Shown one piece after another: positions 54,397 to 62,601 of a DNA stretch of 64,000 nt. The notes under the pieces are model-generated. The model was not told the origin of the DNA. It did no database searches and saw only the letters and a program-made list of their open reading frames with translations. Source of the stretch: Paraburkholderia sp. BL10I2N1. GTDB taxonomy: Bacteria > Pseudomonadota > Gammaproteobacteria > Burkholderiales > Burkholderiaceae. Within the stretch, counting starts at the first letter, position 1. Each line of letters opens with the position of its first letter. Where the stretch lies: the NCBI RefSeq assembly GCF_004361815.1, contig NZ_SNWA01000001.1:2852001-2916000 (forward strand). Reading direction: 5' to 3'. The translations under genes and the position numbers were made by a program.

Positions 54397-54412
54397 TGGC
54401 ATGGCAAATGCA
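54397..54412 (+). promoter_or_regulatory. Sigma-54 promoter of the Nit1C cluster
   Basis: TGGCATGGCAAATGCA fits TGGCACG-N4-TTGCA with two mismatches and exact GG-N10-GC spacing. The start would be near 54423, 60 bases before the nitB ATG, which has GGAGAG upstream. With the NtrC-like sites it points to nitrogen control. Confidence 0.72.
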
Positions 54413-54482
54413 TTATCTCTATCGCCGCTAAAGTAAATCTAAATCCATTGATTTAATCTGCTCAATTTAAAAGGAGAGTGCC

Positions 54483-54965
54483 ATGCCGGCCGTCAATAAA
54501 CCGAAGCACGAGAAAGGCGATTACCTGGTCGATTACGAGGAGAAAGTCTTCGAGGACGTGAAGGCGGAGCCGGGAGAGAAGGCGCTCGTCACGTTCCACA
54601 CGGTCGCGTTCGAGGGCTCGATCGGCTTCGTCAACCTGTTGCAGGCGACGCGGCTGCAACGCAAGGGCTTTGAGACGTCGGTGCTGCTGTATGGGCCGGG
54701 TGTCACGCTTGGCCTGCAGCGCGGCTTTCCGACGCTCGGCGACGAGGCGTTTCCGGGCCACCTGAACTTCAACAAGCAACTGATCAAGTTCATGGAAGAG
54801 GGCGGCAAGGTCTACGCGTGCCGTTTCGCGCTGCAGGCCCTGTACGGTCACGGCGAGGCATCGCTGATCGAGGGCATCCGTCCGATCAGCCCGCTCGACG
54901 TGCTCGACATCCAGCTTCTGCATCGCAAGGACAACGCGCTGATCATCCACACCTGGACGGTCTAG
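54483..54965 (+). CDS. nitB: Nit1C protein, MSMEG_0572/Sll0783 family
   Basis: The 160-aa protein is the small conserved first member of the Nit1C cluster, family named after MSMEG_0572 and cyanobacterial Sll0783 (nitrogen-starvation responsive). It shows [21 protein letters not shown] and [17 protein letters not shown], somewhat like DsrE-fold proteins. Its role is unknown; nitB is highly induced during growth on cyanide in Pseudomonas fluorescens. GGAGAG precedes the ATG. Confidence 0.93.
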   Translation: MPAVNKPKHEKGDYLVDYEEKVFEDVKAEPGEKALVTFHTVAFEGSIGFVNLLQATRLQRKGFETSVLLYGPGVTLGLQRGFPTLGDEAFPGHLNFNKQLIKFMEEGGKVYACRFALQALYGHGEASLIEGIRPISPLDVLDIQLLHRKDNALIIHTWTV

Positions 54966-54986
54966 ACAAAGGGGCGGGCCTTCACC

Positions 54987-56033
54987 ATGTCTGAGAAACG
55001 CATCGTCCGGGCGGCGGCCGTGCAGATTGCACCGGATTTCGAACGCATCGACGGCACGCTGAACAGGGTCTGCGAGGCCATCGACCGCGCGGCGCGCGAA
55101 GGCGTGCAACTGATCGTGTTCCCCGAGACCTTCGTGCCGTACTACCCGTACTTTTCATTCGTGCGGCCGCCGGTGGCATCGGGAGGCGACCACATGAAGC
55201 TGTACGAAGAAGCGGTGGTGGTGCCCGGTCCTGTCACGCAGGCGGTCGCGGAGCGCGCGAGATTGCACCGGATGGTGGTTGTGCTCGGCGTCAACGAGCG
55301 CGATCACGGCAGCCTGTACAACACGCAGCTGATCTTCGATGTCGATGGGCAACTGCTGCTCAAGCGCCGCAAGATCACACCGACGTTCCACGAACGGATG
55401 ATCTGGGGGCAGGGCGACGCGGCCGGCTTGAAGGTGGTGCAAACGGCGGTCGCACGGGTCGGCGCGCTCGCCTGCTGGGAGCACTACAACCCGCTCGCGC
55501 GCTATGCGTTGATGACGCAGCACGAAGAGATTCACTGCAGCCAGTTCCCCGGCTCGCTGGTGGGGCCGATTTTCGCGGAGCAGATCGAGGTCACGATCCG
55601 TCATCACGCGCTGGAGTCGGGCTGCTTCGTCGTCAACGCGACGGGCTGGCTGACAGACGCGCAGATCGAATCGGTCACCCCCGATCCGAATCTGCAGAAG
55701 GCGCTACGCGGCGGCTGCAACACGGCGATCGTCTCTCCGGAAGGGCAGCACCTGGCCGCGCCGTTGCGCGAAGGCGAAGGCATGGTGATCGCCGATCTCG
55801 ACATGGCCTTGATCACGAAGCGCAAACGGATGATGGATTCGGTCGGTCACTACGCGCGGCCGGAACTGCTGAGCCTCGCCATCAATGATCGGCCGGCGTC
55901 GACCGTTTCGCCGATGACGGGTGTCCCAGCGGTCGCCAGCATTGCGACCGGCATCGATCTCAACTCAACCCAGGAATGGCGCGATGAACTCCAGCGAGAC
56001 ACTGCCGGCCGCAAGCCGGCAATTGATGACTGA
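54987..56033 (+). CDS. nitC: Nit1-branch nitrilase of the Nit1C cluster
   Basis: This 348-aa carbon-nitrogen hydrolase has the catalytic triad Glu47 ([13 protein letters not shown]), Lys129 ([14 protein letters not shown]) and Cys163 (LACWEHYNP). Nitrilases convert nitriles to acids plus ammonia; NitC is required for growth on cyanide as nitrogen source in Pseudomonas fluorescens, but its true substrate is not settled. It lies 21 bases after nitB and overlaps the radical SAM gene by 50 bases. Confidence 0.95.
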   Translation: MSEKRIVRAAAVQIAPDFERIDGTLNRVCEAIDRAAREGVQLIVFPETFVPYYPYFSFVRPPVASGGDHMKLYEEAVVVPGPVTQAVAERARLHRMVVVLGVNERDHGSLYNTQLIFDVDGQLLLKRRKITPTFHERMIWGQGDAAGLKVVQTAVARVGALACWEHYNPLARYALMTQHEEIHCSQFPGSLVGPIFAEQIEVTIRHHALESGCFVVNATGWLTDAQIESVTPDPNLQKALRGGCNTAIVSPEGQHLAAPLREGEGMVIADLDMALITKRKRMMDSVGHYARPELLSLAINDRPASTVSPMTGVPAVASIATGIDLNSTQEWRDELQRDTAGRKPAIDD

Positions 56034-57096
56034 ACTGCAGTCGGTCGGGCTGCGGCTCGCCGATCCTGATGCAGGCGTCGCCAGCCGGCGCGGCGGCGCG
56101 GGTCCGTCCGATCACAAGGCGGTGACAGTCGACGGCGTGACGATCATGGTGCCCGTGCATACGAACACGGCGTGGCACTCGCCCTTCGTTGCGGCAACGC
56201 CGGATGCGGGCGGCGCGAGCGCCTTGATGCGCGGCACGATCCCGATCGCGAGCATCAGCTTTCCGAAGGCGCCGCGTTTCTACGCGATGCAGACGCTCGA
56301 TGGCGTGCCGTACTCGCACATCGCGACGCTGCACAGTGCCGACGTACTCGCGACCACCGTGCTGCAGACGTGCATCCGCTACGAGAGCCGCCGCAAGTCG
56401 TGCAGGTTCTGTGCGATCGGGCAATCGCTGGCAGCAGGCCGCACGATTGCGCGCAAGACGCCCGAACAGCTTGCCGAAGTCGCGCGCGCGGCAGTCTTGC
56501 TCGACGGCGTCAAACATATGGTGCTGACGACCGGAACGCCAGCCACCAGCGATCGCGGCGCGCAGATACTGTGCGAGAGCGCGTTCGCGATCAAGGGCGC
56601 CGTCGATCTGCCGATCCAGGCGCAATGCGAACCCCCCGACGACGACCGCTGGTTCGCGCGCATGAAAGCGAGCGGCATCGATACGCTGGGCATGCACCTC
56701 GAAGTGGTGACGCCCGCCTTGCGCGAACGCATCATGCCCGGCAAGGCGAGCGTGCCGCTGTCGCGCTACATGGAAGCGTTCAGGTCGGCGGTGGCCGTGT
56801 TCGGCAGAGGGCAGGTCAGCACCTACATACTCGCGGGACTCGGCGATTCAGCCGAAGCGATTCTCGCGATGTCGCGCACTTTGATCGACCTTGGCGTCTA
56901 TCCGTTCGTCGTGCCGTTCGTGCCGATCAGCGGCACGCCGCTCGAAGACCATCCGGCGCCTTCGCCCGAATTCATGAAATCGGTGTTGCAACCGCTTGGC
57001 GCGATCCTCGGCGCGGCGCGGATGCGCTCCAGCGAGATCAAGGCGGGCTGCGGCAAATGCGGCGCGTGTTCGTCGCTGTCATCGTACGAGGTGTGA
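55984..57096 (+). CDS. nitD: Radical SAM protein, MSMEG_0568 family
   Basis: The 370-aa radical SAM protein has an unusual cluster motif: Cys130-x9-Cys140-x2-Cys143 ([16 protein letters not shown] region) instead of Cx3Cx2C. A second Cys set (C356, C359, C362 in CGKCGACS) near the C-terminus could hold an auxiliary iron-sulfur cluster. The reaction is unknown. ATG 55984 lies inside the end of nitC. It is part of the conserved Nit1C operon. Confidence 0.93.
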   Translation: MNSSETLPAASRQLMTELQSVGLRLADPDAGVASRRGGAGPSDHKAVTVDGVTIMVPVHTNTAWHSPFVAATPDAGGASALMRGTIPIASISFPKAPRFYAMQTLDGVPYSHIATLHSADVLATTVLQTCIRYESRRKSCRFCAIGQSLAAGRTIARKTPEQLAEVARAAVLLDGVKHMVLTTGTPATSDRGAQILCESAFAIKGAVDLPIQAQCEPPDDDRWFARMKASGIDTLGMHLEVVTPALRERIMPGKASVPLSRYMEAFRSAVAVFGRGQVSTYILAGLGDSAEAILAMSRTLIDLGVYPFVVPFVPISGTPLEDHPAPSPEFMKSVLQPLGAILGAARMRSSEIKAGCGKCGACSSLSSYEV

Positions 57097-57098
57097 TC

Positions 57099-57659
57099 AT
57101 GCTGGCCGAAGCGATAGACCTCGACGCGTTGCCGACAGCCTGGACGGCGAGCGAATACCGGATCAAATGGACGACCTTGCCCTGGGAAGCCGATCAGGCG
57201 TTCAGGCTGCGGCGCGCGGTGTTCTGCATCGAGCAGGGAATCTTCGTCGGCGATGACCGCGATGCGACGGACGAGCGCGCCCAGCAACTGGTTGCCGTCA
57301 GCTGTATCGCGGGGATGCCGGAGCAGGTGGTCGGCACGGTGCGCATTCATGAAGATGAACAGGGCGTCTGGTTCGGTTCGCGGCTGGCGGTGCATGCGGC
57401 GTACCGAAGGCACGGCAAGATCGGTGCGACGTTGATCCGGCTTGCGGTCAGCAGTGCGCACGCGCTCGGTTGCGAGACCTTCCTCGCTCACGTGCAGAGC
57501 CAGAACGTGCCGCTCTTTCGCGCGCTGCACTGGGATGTGCTGGCCGAAGAGATGCTGCTTGGACGTCCCCATCATTTGATGCAGGCGCAGCTCGATCACT
57601 ATCCGCCCTGTGCGACGCCGCGCAGTGGTTTCGTGACGCACTCGCGGAGCGCGTCGTGA
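57099..57659 (+). CDS. nitE: GNAT N-acetyltransferase, MSMEG_0567 family
   Basis: The 186-aa protein has a GNAT fold with the acetyl-CoA loop VHAAYRRHGKIGATLIRLA (about residues 95-113) and IKWTTLPWEADQAFRLRR before it. The acceptor is unknown. Start ATG 57099 is two bases past the radical SAM stop. Its stop overlaps the next gene in a GTGA arrangement. Confidence 0.92.
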   Translation: MLAEAIDLDALPTAWTASEYRIKWTTLPWEADQAFRLRRAVFCIEQGIFVGDDRDATDERAQQLVAVSCIAGMPEQVVGTVRIHEDEQGVWFGSRLAVHAAYRRHGKIGATLIRLAVSSAHALGCETFLAHVQSQNVPLFRALHWDVLAEEMLLGRPHHLMQAQLDHYPPCATPRSGFVTHSRSAS

Positions 57660-58642
57660 GCGTCGCCGAACTTGTCGCCAGCCTGCGGGAGAGCCGCGGC
57701 TTCATGCACAAGACCGATATCGTCGATGTGCTGTCTTCGCTTGCGCGGGGCTTGCCAGGCGGCGCCGACGATCTGAAACAGGCAGTCGCCGTGGGTGACG
57801 ATTGCGCGGCCATCGCCGATGGCGACGGATATCTGCTGTTCGCGATCGAAGGCATGGTCAGCGATTTCGTCGAGGCGATGCCCTGGTTCGCCGGCTATAG
57901 CGGCGTGATGGTCAACGTCAGCGATATCTATGCGATGGGCGGTAGACCGATTGCTGTCGTCGATGCGCTGTGGAGCGACGGCATCGGCGCGGCAGGGCAG
58001 GTCCTGGCGGGTATGGCGGCTGCATCGGTGGCGTATGGCGTGCCGGTTGTCGGTGGGCACACGAATACGCGCAGCGATCAGGCGCAACTGGCCGTGTCGA
58101 TACTGGGGCGCGCCAGTGCGTTGCTGTCCAGCTTCAACGCGAAGCCGGGCGATCGCCTGATGATGGCAGTCGACCTGCGTGGCAGGTTCGAGGAACCGTA
58201 TCCGTTCTGGAATGCGTCGGTGGGTGCACCGGCGACGCGTCTGCGTGCGGATCTGGAACTACTGCCCGAACTGGCGGAAAGCGGTCTGTGCGATGCCGCC
58301 AAGGACATCAGCATGGCCGGTACGCTCGGCACCGCGTTGATGCTGCTCGAATGTTCCCGCATGGGTGCGCGAATCGATGTCGACCGCATACCAAAGCCGG
58401 AAGATGTCGCGCTCGCCCGCTGGGTGACGGCGTTTCCGAGTTTCGGCTATCTGCTCTCTGTGCGAGAGCACCATGTCGCGCAGGTGCAGGAGCGCTTTGC
58501 CGCGCGCTCGCTTGCGTGCGCGGTGATCGGCACGGTCGACGAATCGTGTGAAGTCATCGTGCATCGTGGAGACGATGCTGCCGTGCTTTGGGATTTCGGG
58601 CGTGAGCCCTTTATCCTCACGCCCCAAGGAGGCAGGCGATGA
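57656..58642 (+). CDS. nitF: AIR synthase-like protein, Sll0787 family
   Basis: The 328-aa protein resembles PurM/HypE ATP-dependent enzymes: AVGDDCAAIADGDGYLLFA, VNVSDIYAMGGRPIAVVDAL and GGHTNTRSD give a nucleotide- and metal-binding layout. It likely activates a carbonyl oxygen by phosphorylation, but the substrate is unknown. The GTG start 57656 overlaps the upstream TGA, and its stop overlaps the glycosyltransferase start (ATGA). Confidence 0.9.
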   Translation: MSVAELVASLRESRGFMHKTDIVDVLSSLARGLPGGADDLKQAVAVGDDCAAIADGDGYLLFAIEGMVSDFVEAMPWFAGYSGVMVNVSDIYAMGGRPIAVVDALWSDGIGAAGQVLAGMAAASVAYGVPVVGGHTNTRSDQAQLAVSILGRASALLSSFNAKPGDRLMMAVDLRGRFEEPYPFWNASVGAPATRLRADLELLPELAESGLCDAAKDISMAGTLGTALMLLECSRMGARIDVDRIPKPEDVALARWVTAFPSFGYLLSVREHHVAQVQERFAARSLACAVIGTVDESCEVIVHRGDDAAVLWDFGREPFILTPQGGRR

Positions 58643-59814
58643 ACCTCAGTTCGCTTCACATCGCGTTGCTGACGCATTCAGTCAATCCGCGTGGCGGTGT
58701 CGTGCATACGCTGGAACTGGCAAACGCGTTGACGGCACACGGCCACGACGTCACGGTATTCGCGCCCGCCGCAGCCGGAGAAATGTTGTTTCGTGAGCCT
58801 CCATGCCGCGTTGTTCTCGCGCGGGTTACGGGTTCCCAGGCAAATACGGTCGAGATGGTCGATGCGCGCATTCGCGCCTTGAAGGAAGCGCTGCGCGATT
58901 CGTCGTCATTTGATGTGCTGCATGCGCAGGACAGTATCAGCGGAAACGCGCTCGCGGAGCTGAAAGAGGAGGGGGGGATCGAGGGATTTGTGCGCACCGT
59001 TCACCACCTGGATCACTTCGACAATCCGCGTCTGGCCGCGTGGCAGGTGCGCGCGTATCGCGATGCGGATAGCGTGCTGTGCGTCAGCGACACGTGGACT
59101 GCGGAAATGCAGCGCACGTATGGAATCGATGCGGTGACCGTACCGAATGGTGTCGATACCACGCGCTTTTGCCCGGACGTTTCCGGCGAGGCTGACGACG
59201 CCACGTGCACGCGCATAGGCGTTGATGGTTCGCCGGTCGTTCTGGCGGTGGGCGGCATAGAAGCGCGCAAAAACACGCTTGGGCTGCTAGACGCATTCGC
59301 TCTTGTGCACAGGAAGCTGTCGCGCGCGCAACTCGTGATTGCAGGTGGCGCCAGCCTGCTCGATCACAACGCGTATGCCGATCGTTTCATCCAGCGAGCA
59401 GAGGAGCATCGGCTTTCGACAGGACCGTACGAAAACATCGTTGTGACAGGCCCGCTCAGCGACTCTGCAATGCCCGCGCTTTTTAGAAGTTCGGATGTGC
59501 TGGCGATGGTGTCTCTGCACGAAGGCTTCGGACTGGTCGTGCTGGAAGCGCTTGCGTGCCGTACGCCCGTGGTTGTATCGGACATCGCGCCGTTCAACGA
59601 ATACCTCGACGACAGCACCGCCTGCTGGGCAACGCCGACCGACGCCCATTCGATGGCGTCGGCGCTGATGCGCACGATCGACGGCAGCTTCAAGGCCGAC
59701 TTCGCTCGCGCTGTGCCTGCGCTGCTCGCGCGTTTCAGCTGGGACGCGAGCGCGCGCCGTCACGTCGACGTCTATCTCAGCTATCTGTCGAAACAATCTC
59801 TGGCGATTCTCTAA
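58639..59814 (+). CDS. Glycosyltransferase, MSMEG_0565 family
   Basis: This 391-aa GT4-type (GT-B fold) enzyme has an N-terminal half with NPRGGVVHTLELANALTAHG and a C-terminal nucleotide-sugar site with EGFGLVVLEALACRTPVVVS, which holds the E-x7-E pattern. It suggests that the Nit1C product or an intermediate is glycosylated. The ATG overlaps the nitF stop by four bases. The sugar donor is unknown. Confidence 0.92.
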   Translation: MNLSSLHIALLTHSVNPRGGVVHTLELANALTAHGHDVTVFAPAAAGEMLFREPPCRVVLARVTGSQANTVEMVDARIRALKEALRDSSSFDVLHAQDSISGNALAELKEEGGIEGFVRTVHHLDHFDNPRLAAWQVRAYRDADSVLCVSDTWTAEMQRTYGIDAVTVPNGVDTTRFCPDVSGEADDATCTRIGVDGSPVVLAVGGIEARKNTLGLLDAFALVHRKLSRAQLVIAGGASLLDHNAYADRFIQRAEEHRLSTGPYENIVVTGPLSDSAMPALFRSSDVLAMVSLHEGFGLVVLEALACRTPVVVSDIAPFNEYLDDSTACWATPTDAHSMASALMRTIDGSFKADFARAVPALLARFSWDASARRHVDVYLSYLSKQSLAIL

Positions 59815-59823
59815 GGAGCGCTC

Positions 59824-60108
59824 ATGCCTGTCATGCACTTCCGGATTCGATGGCCCGATGGCAACGAAGCGAACTGCTATTCGCCGTCGCAAGTCATCAG
59901 CGATTTCTTCGTCCCAGGCACGGAGTACCCGCTCAACGATTTCGTCGACCGCTCGCGTCAGGCCTTGGGCATTGCGTCCGAACGCGTGCGGCAGAAGTAC
60001 GGCTATGCCTGCTCGGCGGCCATGGACCAGCTTGAGCAGATCGAACGCGATGCGGCACGGTTCGACGATAGGCCCGACGCGACGGTCAAGGTCATCGAGT
60101 TCAGTTGA
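59824..60108 (+). CDS. Small Nit1C protein, MSMEG_0570 family
   Basis: The 94-aa protein begins MPVMHFRIRWPDGNEANCYS, the mark of the MSMEG_0570 nitrogen-starvation family. It has a conserved Cys and ends in VKVIEFS. It lies nine bases after the glycosyltransferase with GGAG upstream. Function unknown. Confidence 0.9.
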   Translation: MPVMHFRIRWPDGNEANCYSPSQVISDFFVPGTEYPLNDFVDRSRQALGIASERVRQKYGYACSAAMDQLEQIERDAARFDDRPDATVKVIEFS

Positions 60109-60182
60109 AACGTTAAACCCGGCCCGCCCTGGCGGATGTATCGCACATGCAAGGCGGGCATTCCCGAATGCAAGGACGCATC

Positions 60183-61484
60183 ATGTCGAAGACGAAACAC
60201 CACCTGGCTTCTCAGCCCGCCACCAACGGGCACTACAGCGTGATTGTCGTGGGCGGCGGGCAGGCGGGGCTGTCGGTCAGCTACTACCTGGCGCAGCACG
60301 GCATCGATCATCTGGTCATCGAGAAAAACACGGTGACGCACACATGGCGCCACCAGCGCTGGGATGCGTTTTGTCTCGTGACTCCGAACTGGCAATGCGC
60401 GTTGCCAGGCCATCCGTACCGCGGCGACGATCCACATGGATTCATGAAGAAGGATGAAATCATCGCGTATCTCGATGGCTTCATCGCAATGGTGAACGCG
60501 CCCGTGATCGAGAACACCGAAGTCAAACGCGTGAGGCGTCTGGAAGACGGCCGCTATGGCGTCTCGACGACACAGGGCGACTTCATCGCCGATCAGGTGG
60601 TGGTGGCTTCGGGCGGCTATCACACGCCGATCGTGCCGCGTATGGCCGAGCGCCTGCCGTCGCATATCGTGCAGATGCAGTCGTCCGAATATCGCAATCC
60701 CGAGACATTGCCCGATGGGGTGGTGCTGGTGGTCGGCTCCGGCCAGTCCGGTGCGCAGATCGCCGAGGACCTGCACCTCGCGGGACGCAAGGTGGTGCTC
60801 GCCGTTGGCGAAGCGCCGCGCTGTGCGCGCTTTTATCGAGGACGCGATGTGGTCGACTGGCTCGCGGACATGCAGTACTACGACATGCCGGTGGAAAAAC
60901 ATCCACTACGCGAAGGTGTGCGTGACAATACCAATCACTATGTCACCGGACGCGACGGCGGACGCGATATCGATCTGCGCAAATTCGCTTCCGAAGGCAT
61001 GGAACTGTATGGTCGCCTTGAAGACCTGCAGCGGGGCGTGCTGCATTTCGCACCGAACCTCGCAATCAATCTCGACGATGCAGACCGCACGTACAACAGC
61101 ATCAACGCCAGTATCGACGCATTCATCAACCGCAGCGGTATCGATGCGCCGGCGGGTAGCGCGTATGAAGCGATGTGGCGGCCCGCAGCCGAGCGCACGA
61201 CGCTCGATATGGCCACAAGCGGCATCGCTGCGATCATCTGGTGTATCGGTTTTACGCCGGACTTCAGCTGGATCGATGCGCCGGTCTTCAACGGGCGGGG
61301 CTATCCGGCGCACGTGCGCGGAGTGACACCGCTCGGCGGTCTATATTTTGTCGGGCTGCCGTGGCTGCATACCTGGGGATCGGGGCGCTTTTCCGGCATT
61401 GCGCGCGATGCCGATCATGTCGTGCAGGCGGTGCTCGCGCATCGACGCAAGCGAACGATGTGCGTGGACACGGTCGCAGCCTGA
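60183..61484 (+). CDS. Flavin-dependent oxidoreductase, MSMEG_0569 family
   Basis: The 433-aa protein is like class B flavin monooxygenases. The FAD loop VVGGGQAGLSVSYYL lies near residue 20 and the NADPH loop VVGSGQSGAQIAEDL near residue 185. ATG 60183 (beginning SKTKHHL) is used, though in-frame starts at 60147 and 60168 exist. It closes the Nit1C cluster and may catalyse an N- or C-oxygenation, perhaps making a nitrile-related intermediate (inference). Confidence 0.92.
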   Translation: MSKTKHHLASQPATNGHYSVIVVGGGQAGLSVSYYLAQHGIDHLVIEKNTVTHTWRHQRWDAFCLVTPNWQCALPGHPYRGDDPHGFMKKDEIIAYLDGFIAMVNAPVIENTEVKRVRRLEDGRYGVSTTQGDFIADQVVVASGGYHTPIVPRMAERLPSHIVQMQSSEYRNPETLPDGVVLVVGSGQSGAQIAEDLHLAGRKVVLAVGEAPRCARFYRGRDVVDWLADMQYYDMPVEKHPLREGVRDNTNHYVTGRDGGRDIDLRKFASEGMELYGRLEDLQRGVLHFAPNLAINLDDADRTYNSINASIDAFINRSGIDAPAGSAYEAMWRPAAERTTLDMATSGIAAIIWCIGFTPDFSWIDAPVFNGRGYPAHVRGVTPLGGLYFVGLPWLHTWGSGRFSGIARDADHVVQAVLAHRRKRTMCVDTVAA

Positions 61485-61542
61485 ACCGCGCATCGAATCG
61501 TATCAATCGATCGGTGGGTGGTGTGGGCGCTGCGCGTTCTGC

Positions 61543-62232
61543 TTACGCGCTCGCCGTCTTCGCTCCGCACGCGCGAATCACGAGCGCGACGACTTCTTCG
61601 GTCGCGACGTCGAAGGCCTTTTTCGACAGCGCGCGCTTGCCCGCGAGCGCTTCGATCTGCGCGTCGAAGTCCGCGTAGTGCTGGGTCAGTGCCCAGATCA
61701 TGAAGAGAAAAGTGCGGGCGTCGAGCGGGGCGAGCAGGCCTCGCGCAATCCAGTCGTTGATCACGACGACACGCGTTTCCATCCACGGCTTCACGCGTCC
61801 CGCCAGGATGTCCTGCATGTGCGTTGCGCCGTGAATGATCTCGTTCGCCCATACCTTCGAGCCGAGCGGACGCCGGCGCGACAACTCCATCTTTGCGCGT
61901 ACATAGCCGCCAATCGCTGCGACGGGATCGTCGCTGCAGTCGAACGTATCAGCGGCGCGATACCACTCCTCGAAGATATCGTCGAGCACGCGCCGGTAAA
62001 GATCGAGCTTGGTCGGGAAGTAGTAATGCAGGTTGGCTTTCGGTAAGCCTGCGCGTTCCGCGATCATCGCAGTGCTGGTGCCTTCGAGCCCGCGTTCCGC
62101 GAATACCGCCTCGGCGCACGCCAGCAGATGCGCCTCGTTCGTGTTGCGAATGTGGGCCTTGCGCCGCCGCATTGGCTTCGTCGTTTCTTCGTTTGCGCCG
62201 GCTATGACCGGCGTATCGTCGTCTTTCATCAT
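61543..62232 (-). CDS. TetR-family regulator with RutR-like C-terminus
   Basis: The 229-aa protein has a TetR helix-turn-helix (TSTAMIAERAGLPKANLHYYF) and a C-terminal domain of RutR/YcdC type. RutR senses uracil or thymine, so it may control the divergent carbamoyl hydrolase gene and pyrimidine breakdown. It is convergent with the Nit1C cluster and divergent from the hydrolase. Confidence 0.88.
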   Translation of the reverse strand: MMKDDDTPVIAGANEETTKPMRRRKAHIRNTNEAHLLACAEAVFAERGLEGTSTAMIAERAGLPKANLHYYFPTKLDLYRRVLDDIFEEWYRAADTFDCSDDPVAAIGGYVRAKMELSRRRPLGSKVWANEIIHGATHMQDILAGRVKPWMETRVVVINDWIARGLLAPLDARTFLFMIWALTQHYADFDAQIEALAGKRALSKKAFDVATEEVVALVIRACGAKTASA

Positions 62233-62601
62233 CGGCCTCGCCTGGCTCAGGAGCCCTCAGTCGCCGCGTCGCGCCTCATTGTAGTCGTATTGCGGCACGC
62301 GACGCACGGCCTGTCTCATCCACCGAATGCGGCGTACCGCACGCATGTTGCGGTGCAATGGCACGCTTTTCGCTCATACGGAAGTCATTGAAATATCTTT
62401 ATTAATCGTCTACAACCTGTCCAATCGGACAGGATTGGTGAAGCAGGCAATCGAACCGTATCGACGACCGGGCGCCGGCGTAAGTGGTATGCACCGGCCA
62501 CGGGCGCCACGCCCCAAAACATGTCGTCCGTGCACCGCATCTGCGCCACGTTGTCCTGCGTGTGTGTATGGATAGCCCGATTCGCGTGAGGAGAGAGACT
62601 G
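62233..62601. other. Divergent region between TetR-like regulator and hydrolase
   Basis: These 369 bases have no gene. They contain a sigma-70-like promoter and nested palindromes at 62388-62438; the remainder, including a leader of about 175 bases before the hydrolase ATG, shows nothing identifiable. Confidence 0.55.
62388..62438 (+). promoter_or_regulatory. Promoter with nested-palindrome operator for the hydrolase
   Basis: TTGAAA (62388-62393) and TACAAC (62411-62416) are 17 bases apart. Overlapping the -10 and start are two perfect inverted repeats that share bases: CCTGTCC-N4-GGACAGG (62416-62433) and CCAATC-N6-GATTGG (62421-62438). This is a typical TetR-type repressor site, so the TetR-like product probably represses the hydrolase. 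Confidence 0.65.

Larger units (their letters stand above)
54107..54482. other. Divergent control region before the Nit1C cluster
   Basis: These 376 bases hold no gene. They contain two NtrC-like sites (54215-54229 and 54248-54262) and a -24/-12 element (54397-54412) reading toward nitB. Short AT-rich stretches lie next to the MocR start. Confidence 0.6.
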
